Assembly: GCA_963731745.1 (NCBI GenBank)
Contig: CAVSWT010000003.1
Span: 7,648-71,647 of the forward strand
Length of the DNA stretch: 64,000 bases
Source of the DNA: CAVSWT01 sp963731745
Lineage (GTDB): Bacteria; Bacteroidota; Ignavibacteria; Ignavibacteriales; Ignavibacteriaceae
Direction: 5' to 3'
In this document: positions 48,127 to 55,886 of the stretch, in pieces
Position numbering within the stretch: position 1 is the first letter of the stretch
How the letters are laid out: each line of letters opens with the position of its first letter
Notes under the pieces: model-generated
Seen by the model: the letters and a program-made list of their open reading frames with translations, nothing else
What the model was told of the DNA's origin: nothing
Database searches by the model: none
Translations under genes and position numbers: made by a program

Positions 48127-48441
48127 ATGAAAAATTATTTCATTTATATTGTTCGTTGTTCGGATGGAAGTTATTATACCGGCGTTACTTCTAATTTAGA
48201 AGTAAGAATATCTAACCATAATTCGGGAATTTTTAAAGGTTATACTAGTTCTAGACTTCCTGTTAAATTAGTTTATTCACATCAATTCAAAAATGTTAAT
48301 GATGCTATTCATGCTGAGAAACAAATTAAAGGTTGGAGCAGAGCTAAAAAGGAAGCTCTTATAAACGGAGATTTTGATGCTTTGTTGATGCTGTCTAAAT
48401 CAAAGGATTCTAAACGGCACTCTTCGACGGGCTCAGAGTGA
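48127..48441 (+). CDS. GIY-YIG nuclease, repeat-associated copy 1
   Basis: 104-residue single-domain nuclease of the UvrC-N/YhbQ (URI) type. GIY and YIG elements: YIVRCSDGSYYTGVTSN; catalytic Arg in LEVRISNHN; Glu in IHAEKQIKGWSRAKKEALI. The last codons (SKRHSSTGSE) and the stop are encoded by a copy of the hairpin repeat that forms its 3' end. Twelve of 104 residues differ from the second copy at 50061-50375. The 22 bp ahead of the ATG are also shared by both copies. No ribosome-binding site is evident. It may be a homing or repeat-dispersal enzyme (inference). Confidence 0.9.
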   Translation: MKNYFIYIVRCSDGSYYTGVTSNLEVRISNHNSGIFKGYTSSRLPVKLVYSHQFKNVNDAIHAEKQIKGWSRAKKEALINGDFDALLMLSKSKDSKRHSSTGSE

Positions 48442-48841
48442 CATGACAATTGCTGTGCTTGAAATGAGAATGTCAGGCTGAGCATGTCGAAGTCTGAACG
48501 TTATGATTGACAATTCTGCTTCACATTTCGACAAGCTCAATGTGACATTTGAAGTGTGCGACATTTGTACTGGGTAAGGATGCTGATGTCAGGCTGAGCA
48601 TGTCGAAGTCTGAACGTTATGATTAACAATTCTGCTTCACATTTCGACAAGCTCAATGTGACATTTGAAGTGTGCGACATTTGTATTGGGTAAGGATGCT
48701 GATGTCAGGCTTAGCATGTCGAAGTCTGGACGTTGTAATAGAAATCGTGACACACATTTCGAACGGCTCAATGTGACATTTGCAGTAAGCGGCATTTTAG
48801 ATTGAAATAGAAATCAATATTTTTAAAAAGGGAAACTAAAT
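48442..48841. repeat. Hairpin-repeat cluster 2 with 116-bp tandem duplication
   Basis: About 400 bp without a gene. Hairpin copies at 48418-48440 (overlapping the GIY-YIG end), 48474-48496, 48522-48544, 48590-48612, 48638-48660, 48706-48728 and 48754-48776 alternate between the two orientations. A 116-bp unit containing one copy of each orientation is tandemly repeated about 2.3 times from 48472 to 48740. The last 60 bp are the leader of the GH128-like gene. Confidence 0.9.
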
Positions 48842-49738
48842 ATGACCAACCATAATCTATTAACACTTTTAATTATTTTATCTGTATTAAGCTTCGGCTG
48901 CAATAAAGATTCGTCCCCTACAAATACAGAAAATCCACCGGCAGAAATAACTAAAAGCCCTAAACGCGGATTAGCTTATGATCTAACAAACCCTGCAGAT
49001 TTTAGTGCTCTTAAAAGCGGCGTTTCATGGTGGTATAACTGGGGTAAAAGTACAAATGTTACTGAAGATTATTATTCAAATTATAAAATGGAGTTCGTCC
49101 CCATGCTTTGGGGCGGAAATACTTCTGTAAGCGATATCGGACAAATTGAAAATTTTATTTTAAGCCATGCTGAAATTAAATACTTGCTGGTAATGAATGA
49201 ACCAAATTTAACCGATCAGGCAAACCGTACTCCGGTTCAAGCAGCATCCGATTGGTTACGATATGAGCAGGTCGCATCTGATCTTGCAGCAAAAAAAAGA
49301 ACCATCTATTTAGTGGGCCCTGCGATGAATTGGGGAACTATGCAGAATTATTCCGATCCGGTTATATGGCTTGATGCATTTTATTCTGCTTATAAATCTG
49401 CGAATGGCGGAAGAGATCCGAAAATTGATTATCTCGCTTTTCACTGGTATGATTACGGTCTTGCCGCGCAGCTTGACCGCTTAAAAAAATACGGTAAAAA
49501 AATCTGGATTACAGAAATGGCAAACTGGAATTCACAAATTAATTCATACGCAAAGCAGATAGAGCAAATGAAGCAGATGGTGGCTTTATGCGAAAGCAGA
49601 GATGATGTTTTCCGGTATGCCTGGTTTATTGGGAGAGGAAGCGGACCGGACAATAAATTTACTTATTTGTTTAATTCAACTCCAGGCGAGTTAAATGAAC
49701 TGGGGAAGCAATACATTGCATTGCCTTACTCTAAATGA
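48842..49738 (+). CDS. GH128-like (Asl1-like) glycoside hydrolase lipoprotein
   Basis: 298 residues. The signal peptide ends SFGCNKD, a lipoprotein. The catalytic core (about 40-298) shows KRGLAYDL, VSWWYNWG, FVPMLWGG, acid/base Glu in LLVMNEPNLTDQ and nucleophile Glu in KIWITEMANWN, with LAFHWYDYG between. This is the glycosyl hydrolase catalytic core family (GH128, beta-1,3-glucan hydrolases in studied members). The ribosome-binding site is AAAGGGAAAC, 8 bp ahead. It sits between two hairpin-repeat clusters, each next to a GIY-YIG gene copy. Confidence 0.88.
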   Translation: MTNHNLLTLLIILSVLSFGCNKDSSPTNTENPPAEITKSPKRGLAYDLTNPADFSALKSGVSWWYNWGKSTNVTEDYYSNYKMEFVPMLWGGNTSVSDIGQIENFILSHAEIKYLLVMNEPNLTDQANRTPVQAASDWLRYEQVASDLAAKKRTIYLVGPAMNWGTMQNYSDPVIWLDAFYSAYKSANGGRDPKIDYLAFHWYDYGLAAQLDRLKKYGKKIWITEMANWNSQINSYAKQIEQMKQMVALCESRDDVFRYAWFIGRGSGPDNKFTYLFNSTPGELNELGKQYIALPYSK

Positions 49739-50060
49739 ATTTATTTTCAGCATGCGCGTGGCTGGCGATGGATCATTGCATTTGAAATTATGACGCACAT
49801 TTCGACAGGCTCAATGTGACATTTGAGTCCTGGTTAGCATGATGGTGTCAGGCTGAGCCTGTCGAAGGCTGAACGACATGATTGACAATTTATGTCAATC
49901 TTCGACAAGCTCAGAGTGACATTGTAAGCTTAGTGTATGGTGATGCATAAATACATTTTCGAAACGTGACGCACATTTCGACAAGCTCAATGTGACATTG
50001 GAGTTTAACGTCACTCTTCGACTTGCTCAGAGTGACATGAGATTATAAGATTATTTTAAT
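49739..50060. repeat. Hairpin-repeat cluster 3
   Basis: 322 bp without a gene. At least five hairpin copies: about 49796-49818, 49849-49871, 49898-49920, 49972-49994 and 50012-50034, in mixed orientation. The last one and the following GACATGAGATTATAAG are the same as the leader of the first GIY-YIG gene, so the leader was copied with the gene. Confidence 0.88.
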
Positions 50061-50375
50061 ATGAAAAATTATTTCGTTTATATTGTTCGTTGTTCGGATG
50101 GAAGTTATTATACCGGTGTTACTTCTAATTTAGAAGTCAGGTTATCTAACCATAATTCTGGAATTTTTAGGGGTTATACTAGTTTTAGACTTCCTGTAGA
50201 ATTAGTGTATGCAAACCGATTTACTAATATTGATGATGCTATTCATGCTGAGAAACAAATTAAAGGCTGGAGTAGAGCTAAAAAAGAAGCTCTTATAAAC
50301 GGAGATTTTGATGCTTTGGTGATGCTGTCTAAATCAAAGGATTCTAAACGGCACTCTTCGACGGGCTCAGAGTGA
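50061..50375 (+). CDS. GIY-YIG nuclease, repeat-associated copy 2
   Basis: 104 residues, 92 identical to copy 1 at 48127-48441, with the same GIY-YIG motifs (YIVRCSDGSYYTGVTSN, LEVRLSNHN, HAEKQIKGWSRAKKEAL) and the same repeat-encoded C-terminus SKRHSSTGSE. Differences cluster at residues 47-58 (surface loop). It is likely active: no catalytic residue is changed between copies. Having two diverged copies 1.9 kb apart, each inside a hairpin array, suggests the gene moves or is maintained with the repeat. Confidence 0.9.
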   Translation: MKNYFVYIVRCSDGSYYTGVTSNLEVRLSNHNSGIFRGYTSFRLPVELVYANRFTNIDDAIHAEKQIKGWSRAKKEALINGDFDALVMLSKSKDSKRHSSTGSE

Positions 50376-50674
50376 CAATTGCTGTGCTTGAAATGAGAAT
50401 GTCAGGCTGAGTTTATCGAAGACTGAAAGTTTTGATTGACTATACTATTTCACATTTCGACAAGCTCAGAGTGACATTTGAGTCCTGGTTAGCATGATGA
50501 TGTCAGGCGGAGTTTACCTACCGAAGGAAGGCCGGTCGAAGGCTGAACGACATGATTGACAGATTAACTTCACACTTCGACGGGCTCAGTGTGACAAGAG
50601 AGTTTAACATCACTTTTCGATCAGCTCTGAGTGACAATTTTATTTTGCAGTAATAATTTAGATTAAAATCAATT
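50376..50674. repeat. Hairpin-repeat cluster 4
   Basis: About 300 bp without a gene. It contains copies at about 50352-50374 (within the GIY-YIG stop), 50451-50473, 50571-50593 and 50611-50633, plus a more decayed copy (AGTTTATCGAAGACTGA) near 50409. Stem types CACTCT/AGAGTG and CACACT/AGTGTG both occur. The methyltransferase gene starts at its right end. Confidence 0.85.
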
Positions 50675-51193
50675 ATGAATTTAGAAGAAGCAATTAAACT
50701 GCTCTCGTATTGGTCAAATAAAAAAGAAATGTGGGCTGACCTTGGATGCGGTTCGGGAACTTTCACTTCAGCGCTTGCTCATCAGCTTGAAGGCGGTGGG
50801 GTAATCTATGCAGTAGATCAAAATAAAAATGCTTTAAATAAAATTCCGGATGATTATAATGATGTACAAATTTTAAAGCATCAAACTGATTTTACTGAGA
50901 TAGACTTGCCTAATAATTTAGACGGAATTTTAATGGCAAACTCACTGCACTATGTAAAAGACAAATATTCATTTATAAATAATATCAAAAATTATCTAAA
51001 AGCTTCCGGAATTATTATAATAATTGAATATGATACGGATAAATCAAATCATTGGGTTCCCTTCCCTATTTCATTTCAATCTCTAAAATCATTATTTGAA
51101 TCTTGCGGCTTTACTTGGATTAAAAAATTGAATGAACATCCTTCAATTTACAGGCGCGCAAATATGTATTCGGCAATCATTAAAAAGCAATAA
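50675..51193 (+). CDS. Class I SAM-dependent methyltransferase
   Basis: 172 residues. Rossmann-type motif I MWADLGCGSGTFTSALAHQL (residues 19-38), motif II VIYAVDQNKNAL, motif IV GILMANSLHYVKDK, then IKNYLKASGIIIIIEYDTD. It resembles small UbiE/methyltransferase-11 proteins; the substrate is unknown. It is complete and cytoplasmic. It lies between two repeat arrays, with no operon partner. Confidence 0.9.
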   Translation: MNLEEAIKLLSYWSNKKEMWADLGCGSGTFTSALAHQLEGGGVIYAVDQNKNALNKIPDDYNDVQILKHQTDFTEIDLPNNLDGILMANSLHYVKDKYSFINNIKNYLKASGIIIIIEYDTDKSNHWVPFPISFQSLKSLFESCGFTWIKKLNEHPSIYRRANMYSAIIKKQ

Positions 51194-52437
51194 AGTCTCA
51201 TCAGTAATAATTTGTTATACGTCAAATTGGCTCATCTAAATTATAAAATATTTGTTGAAAGGATTTAGAAAGCATTTAGTAAGGATTTAGTAAGGGAGAG
51301 AAGCAAGAAGTAAAATCTTCCAAAAAACGTTGAAAACGGAATATTTAGAAAAGTAGATAAAATTGTCTTTTGACAGTTTGACATTAGATTCCGGATCGGG
51401 AGTCCGGAATGACATGGATAGGTTAAACAAGCAGATGTCATTCTGATGACAATCAGAATCTCGGAGATTCCGGATAGGTACTGATTTTCATCAGCACAGG
51501 TTCCGGAATGACAAGGAACGGAGATTCTGGATCGAGGTCACGGGAATGTACAAGGAGCGGAGATTCGATCAGGGTCCGGAATGACAAGGATAGGAGATTC
51601 CGGATAGGTACTGATTTTCATCAGCACAGGTTCCGGAATGACAAGGCAAAAGCCAGGAATGATTCATTGAAAATTGTGACGCACACTTCGACGGGGCTCA
51701 GTGTGACATTGGAGCGGTAACGATGTTGATTTCAGGCTGGCGAATGCAAGAATCTCGGAGATTCCGGATAGGTACTGTTTTTCATCAGCACAGGTTCCGG
51801 AATGACAAGGCAAAAGCCAGGAATGATTCATTGAAAATTGTGACGCACACTTCGACGGGGCTCAGTGTGACATTGGAGCGGTAACGATGTTGATTTCAGG
51901 CTGGCGAATGCAAGAATCTCGGAGATTCCGGATAGGTACTGTTTTTCATCAGCACAGGTTCCGGAATGACAAGGCAAAAGCCAGGAATGATTCATTGAAA
52001 ATTGTGACGCACACTTCGACGGGGCTCAGTGTGACATTGGAGCGGTAACGATGTTGATTTCAGGCTGGCGAATGCAAGAATCTCGGAGATTCCGGATAGG
52101 TACTGTTTTCATCAGCACAGGTCCGGAATGACAAGGCAAAAGTCAGAAATGATTCATTGGAAATCGTAACGCACACTTCGACGGGGCTCAGTGTGACATT
52201 TGCACTTCGACGGTCCGCCACGGCGGACAGTGCGACATGCGAGCTGCTTTAATTTTACTATTGTGTATTAATAAATAATATTTTATTTTGAAAGGGAATT
52301 TTGTAATTCTACAAAATGAAAATGTAAATAGGGTGAGATTCTTATAACTATTTTCCCGAAAAGCAAAAATTTATTCTATTTAATTATTTGTAATGTAATT
52401 GAATGTACGAAGTATTAAGTAAATCAATTTAACGTTT
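51194..52437. repeat. Gene-free repeat region: ATTCCGGA repeat family and 164-bp tandem array
   Basis: 1244 bp with no credible gene. A second repeat family (GAGATTCCGGATAGGTACTG and GGTTCCGGAATGACAAGG, self-complementary through ATTCCGGA/TCCGGAAT) begins near 51390. A unit of 164 bp, joining this element to a TCGACGGGGCTC hairpin, is tandemly repeated from 51641 to about 52194: units start near 51641, 51805, 51969 and 52131 (last unit 162 bp apart and more diverged). 52240-52437 is AT-rich and holds the intI promoter region. Confidence 0.9.
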
Positions 52438-53397
52438 ATGGCAGAACCAAAATTATTAGATAAGGTACATACTGAATTAAGAACAAGGCATTATTCTTAT
52501 AGAACGGAAGAAGCCTATATTAATTGGATTAAGTCTTTTGTAAAGTTTCATAACTTGAAACATCCTAATAAAATGGGAGCGAATGAAATTAGTAATTATA
52601 TTAATTATTTAGCTGTAAAGAGAAACGTTGCTTCATCAACACAAAACCAGGCTTTATGTGCGGTTATATTTCTTTATAAACATGTGCTGAAAATTGATAT
52701 TAGTGAATTTGATATAATCTGGGCAAAGAAACCTAAAAAACTGCCTGTAGTTTTTACCAAAGAAGAAGTTAAGCAAACAATAAATAATTTAAATGGAACT
52801 GCATGGCTGGTTGGAAATATCCTTTATGGTTCAGGGTTAAGACTGATAGAGTGCCTTCGGTTGAGAGTTCAAGATATTGATTTTGTAAGTAATCAAATTA
52901 TAATACGAAACGGCAAAGGCGGGAAAGACAGAGTATCAATGCTTCCGTTCCTGGTAAAGGATGCATTAAAAGCAAAGCTTGAAGATGTAAAGAAACTTCA
53001 TCTAAAAGATTTGAAGAAAGGATACGGGAAAGTTTATTTACCTTACGCACTGGAAAGAAAATATCCAAACGCTAGTAATGAGTTTAAATGGCAGTATGTA
53101 TTCCCTTCCGGAAAATTATCAATTGATCCTTCGGACGGAATAATGCGAAGGCATCATCTGGAAGAAAGTGTCATCCAAAAGGCGGTTAAAGAAGCAATTA
53201 AAAAAGCTGGAATAAACAAAACGGCGGGATGCCATTCATTGAGGCATTCATTTGCTACTCACTTGCTGGAAAGTGGTACAGATATAAGATCGATTCAAGA
53301 ATTACTTGGGCATAGTTCTATTGATACAACTATGATTTATACTCACGTACTAAACCAGGGCCCTTTTGGAATTAAAAGCCCGGCGGATATTTTGTAG
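52438..53397 (+). CDS. intI: Integron integrase IntI
   Basis: 319-residue tyrosine recombinase. Catalytic residues: Arg135 (GSGLRLIECLRL), His266 and Arg269 (CHSLRHSFATHLLESG), His292 (ELLGHSS) and Tyr301 (MIYTHVLNQG). The integron-specific insert is present (LPYALERKYP then WQYVFPS and MRRHHLEESV), which separates IntI from XerC/D. The N-terminal SAM-like domain starts LRTRHYSYRTEEAYINWI. It recombines attI and attC sites, using folded single-strand attC (family knowledge). Its gene reads toward the cassettes, the reverse of class 1 integrons and like the arrangement in Treponema denticola. The repeat array lies just upstream. Confidence 0.96.
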   Translation: MAEPKLLDKVHTELRTRHYSYRTEEAYINWIKSFVKFHNLKHPNKMGANEISNYINYLAVKRNVASSTQNQALCAVIFLYKHVLKIDISEFDIIWAKKPKKLPVVFTKEEVKQTINNLNGTAWLVGNILYGSGLRLIECLRLRVQDIDFVSNQIIIRNGKGGKDRVSMLPFLVKDALKAKLEDVKKLHLKDLKKGYGKVYLPYALERKYPNASNEFKWQYVFPSGKLSIDPSDGIMRRHHLEESVIQKAVKEAIKKAGINKTAGCHSLRHSFATHLLESGTDIRSIQELLGHSSIDTTMIYTHVLNQGPFGIKSPADIL

Positions 53398-53406
53398 AGA
53401 TTTGCA

Positions 53407-53784
53407 ATGCAGAAAAATAAATTAGATATTAAGAAAGCGGCAAAGCTCACGGGGAGAAAATTAACAGCCGGAATGCCGGGGACAAAGAAATTGGTTGAAG
53501 AATTTGGAGATAAATTAATTTGCGTTAGATATAAATATGATGCCGGAAAGAAAACAAAATATAAAACAGTTGAATTAATAGTTGACCAGGGATTTTGGGA
53601 TCCCGATGAAAGCATAGGCAAAAAAAGCCGTAAGGTTTTTGTAAAAATAAATTATAGTGAAACAGAGCTGCGGACGAAAATAAAAGCTGCAGGCGGAAGA
53701 TGGGAACCAGATAAAAAGTTATGGGAAATAGAACACAAGAAGTTAAAACCGATGGGAATGGAAGATAGAATTTGCAATTTATAA
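53407..53784 (+). CDS. Small IntI-associated protein, function unknown
   Basis: 125 residues, nine bases after the intI stop, so cotranscribed. It is basic, with a strand-rich N-terminal half (DKLICVRYKYDAGKKTKYKT, VELIVDQGFWDP) and a C-terminal half VFVKINYSETELRTKIKAAG followed by GRWEPDKKLWEI. Similar short proteins near integrases and transposases are a pattern I recall but cannot verify here. A DNA-binding helper or directionality factor is possible (inference). It has no attC of its own, so it belongs to the platform, not to a cassette. Confidence 0.7.
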   Translation: MQKNKLDIKKAAKLTGRKLTAGMPGTKKLVEEFGDKLICVRYKYDAGKKTKYKTVELIVDQGFWDPDESIGKKSRKVFVKINYSETELRTKIKAAGGRWEPDKKLWEIEHKKLKPMGMEDRICNL

Positions 53785-53808
53785 AAAGTATTTATGCAGC
53801 AGAAAAAC

Positions 53809-53896
53809 TTTCTTATATAAGAAAATTTATGTTTCTACATATAGAAAAAAAAGGATTTTGTTTCTTATATAAGAAAAAAGTTTCTTAATTTAGAAA
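53809..53896. promoter_or_regulatory. Four iterated 16-bp palindromes upstream of the cassette array
   Basis: TTTCTTATATAAGAAA at 53809-53824 and 53861-53876 (perfect palindromes), TTTCTACATATAGAAA at 53832-53847, and TTTCTTAATTTAGAAA at 53881-53896 (imperfect). Spacing is 23, 29 and 20 bp. They sit between the platform genes and the first cassette, where attI and the cassette promoter belong. They may be integrase or repressor binding sites. Confidence 0.7.
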
Positions 53897-53904
53897 CAAA
53901 AATA

Positions 53905-53943
53905 AAGCGCCATAAGGCGTCTAATTAAATAGTTATACATAAT
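53905..53943. other. attI-like recombination junction with adjacent hairpin
   Basis: A short hairpin GCGCC/GGCGT (53908-53920) is followed by AGTTATACATAAT. The crossover is G53932/T53933: GTTATACATAAT (53932-53943) is the reverse complement of ATTATGTATAAC at the R'' end of the first cassette (54599-54610). The left boundary of attI is not defined. Confidence 0.75.
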
Positions 53944-53962
53944 AAAATGAGGGAAATTTTTT

Positions 53963-54589
53963 ATGAAATATCTTTTTATAATAACGCTAATTTTGTTAAC
54001 TACAATTAGTGCTTCTGCTCAGATAATTCAAAATTATGGATTTAAGGTAGGTTATGTTAGTTCAAGTCAAACATATAGCAACTTTGATTTAGATAATAGT
54101 ATAAAACGAAAAAGTGGTTATAGTTTTGGTGTGTATGCTGACATTTTCAATTTTAATGGATTCTCTATTTCACCTGAATTAAAATATATTCAAAAAGGAA
54201 TGGGATTGGAATTGGTGATTACTGGAGAAGAAGGGCCTGAACCAATCGGAAAGAAAATTGAATATGTTTATCACAACTATTTATCTATCCCTATTTCTTT
54301 GGTCTATAAAATCCAATTAATTTCTGGAACTCCTTTTTTAAAAATTGCACCCAGATATGATATATTGTTGAATAGTCATGATGATTTTAATTCAACATCA
54401 TCAACTTATGATAATTATAAAAATGTATTTGGCGGAACACTTTCAATAGGATTTATACCTAATCTTAATATGGTCTTTAATCCATTTATTGAATTTTCAT
54501 ACCATTTAGATTTTACATCAACGTATTCAAATTCTTTTACGGAAATAAAAAATAATGTTTTTGAAGTTAATTTAGGGATTCAATTTTAA
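53963..54589 (+). CDS. Cassette 1: outer-membrane beta-barrel protein
   Basis: 208 residues. Signal peptide MKYLFIITLILLTTISASAQ (20 residues) is followed by a strand-rich body: GFKVGYVSSSQTYSNFD, GYSFGVYADIFNFNGFSI, ELKYIQKGMGLELV, and a C-terminus FEVNLGIQF ending in Phe. This is the PorT/OmpW-like small barrel pattern of Bacteroidota. The ribosome-binding site is GAGGGAAATTTTT. Intact. It is the only gene in this cassette and sits nearest the integrase, thus probably best expressed. Confidence 0.82.
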   Translation: MKYLFIITLILLTTISASAQIIQNYGFKVGYVSSSQTYSNFDLDNSIKRKSGYSFGVYADIFNFNGFSISPELKYIQKGMGLELVITGEEGPEPIGKKIEYVYHNYLSIPISLVYKIQLISGTPFLKIAPRYDILLNSHDDFNSTSSTYDNYKNVFGGTLSIGFIPNLNMVFNPFIEFSYHLDFTSTYSNSFTEIKNNVFEVNLGIQF

Positions 54590-54603
54590 AACTAAAAAAT
54601 TAT

Positions 54604-54790
54604 GTATAACAAGTGGCTCAAGGCGACAGCGATTTCGCTCTCGGCAATTTTGGGTTTTCGGGTTTGTCGTTCCGTGTTTAGTTTCTTGTTCAACGTTGTT
54701 CAGCTATGAAAGATTTTTTTAATTATAAAATTTACTAATTAAATCGGCATTGTTGTTATGGGCTGCGCCTTAGCCGCAAAGCCGTTAGCT
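54604..54790. other. attC site 1
   Basis: R'' GTATAAC (54604-54610), L'' TGGCTCAAGGCG, AT-rich centre, L' CGCCTTAGCCGC, R' GTTAGCT (54784-54790). L'' and L' pair except for one unpaired C, the extrahelical base typical of attC sites. Its first bases (AAGTGGCTC) differ from the CCGCGGCTC of sites 2-5. Confidence 0.93.
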
Positions 54791-54813
54791 GCACAAAATG
54801 AAGGAGGAGTTCT

Positions 54814-55610
54814 TTGGAAAAGATAAAAAAGAATGTTCTTAAATTAATTATTCTTAAGCAAATAAATATTACTTCCGTTTTAGTAATTGGTATATTCTTA
54901 ACTCTTGTCTCTGGTTGTAATAAGGGAATTGACAATCCTGAACCACAAAAAGATTATATGGAATATGGCAATGTTGTTAAAGAGGGTCTTATTGCATACT
55001 ATCCTTTTAATGGAAACGCAAAAGATTATAGTGGCAATGTATTTAATGGTGTTGAAAACGGAACATCCGCTTCGGTCGGGAGATTTAATCAACAAGTAGG
55101 GGCATTACAATTTAATGGTGTTGATAACTATATTGAAATTCCAAACTTCTCTAACGTTATTGGAGATAGTGGAACTATTTGTTTTTGGATAAGAACACCT
55201 GATCTCTCAATCAAAATAGAAACGCAGCAATCATTTCAAAAATAGATTCCAATGGTTTCGGCTATATATTGAGTGTATATGGAGTACATGATTTTTGGTT
55301 TAATTACAAACTTCAAAACTTAAAAGTTGAAGAATATATGTATACAAATTATTCGGTAGCTGGAGAATATTTATTTCTTGCAGTAACATTTTCTAATAAA
55401 AAGTTAACATATTATTTTCAGGGATATCCAACTTTGGAGGATACTTTTAAGGTAGGTGAATTTAGATTTAACGATAATAACCAGCCATTGTTTATAGGAA
55501 AGAGTCTAAGTTCACAGTATAAATTCTTTGAAGGAGAAATTGATGATTTATTAATTTATAATCGAGCATTAAGCAAAGATGAAATTTTAAAATTGTATAA
55601 TTGGAAATAG
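54814..55610 (+). CDS. Cassette 2: LamG-domain lipoprotein, frameshifted
   Basis: Starts at TTG 54814 (after GAAGGAGG, a strong ribosome-binding site). A hydrophobic signal ends in lipobox LVSGCNK. A concanavalin-like LamG domain follows: LIAYYPFNGNAKDYSGNVFN, VGALQFNGVDNYIEIP, and GTICFWIRTP. The frame breaks near 55207: the first ends RTPDLSIKIE; the next continues NQNRNAAIISKIDSNGFGYI and ends with the standard LamG close EGEIDDLLIYNRALSKDEI. One missing base near CTCTCAA explains it. Either a real mutation or an indel. Likely surface carbohydrate binding (inference). Confidence 0.82.
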
Positions 55611-55670
55611 TTATTTGGAATATGAAACTTAATAAAATGTTAAATGAATAATTCCAGTATTTAAAAATGC

Positions 55671-55858
55671 AGCTAACCCGCGGCTCAAGGCGACAGCGAT
55701 TTCGCTCTTGGCAATTTTGGGGTTTTAGGGTTTGTCGTTCCGTGTTTAGTTTCTTGTTCAACGTTGTTGTGTTATGAAGGATTTTTTTAATTATAAAATT
55801 TACTAATTAAATCGGCATTGTTGTTCTGGGCTGCGCCTTAGCCGCAAAGCCGTTATAC
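55671..55858. other. attC site 2
   Basis: R'' AGCTAAC (55671-55677), L'' CGCGGCTCAAGGCG, L' CGCCTTAGCCGC, R' GTTATAC (55852-55858). TGCAGCTAAC at the R'' end is the reverse complement of GTTAGCTGCA at the start of the same cassette (54784-54793), which proves the cassette limits. Confidence 0.95.
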
Positions 55859-55886
55859 CACTAATCAATTTATAAAGGGTGAAATC

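Noticed and set aside
51508..51720. 70-codon open frame in the repeat region
   Set aside because: It is made only of repeat sequence with low-complexity Arg/Asp/Ser codons and has no start signal.
51641..52194. Regularly spaced repeats that could suggest a CRISPR array
   Set aside because: The whole 164-bp unit is repeated with no unique spacers and no cas gene nearby; it is a tandem duplication.
52438..53397. Treating the recombinase as XerC/XerD or a phage integrase
   Set aside because: The IntI-specific insert (LPYALERKYP to MRRHHLEES) and adjacent attC sites show an integron integrase.
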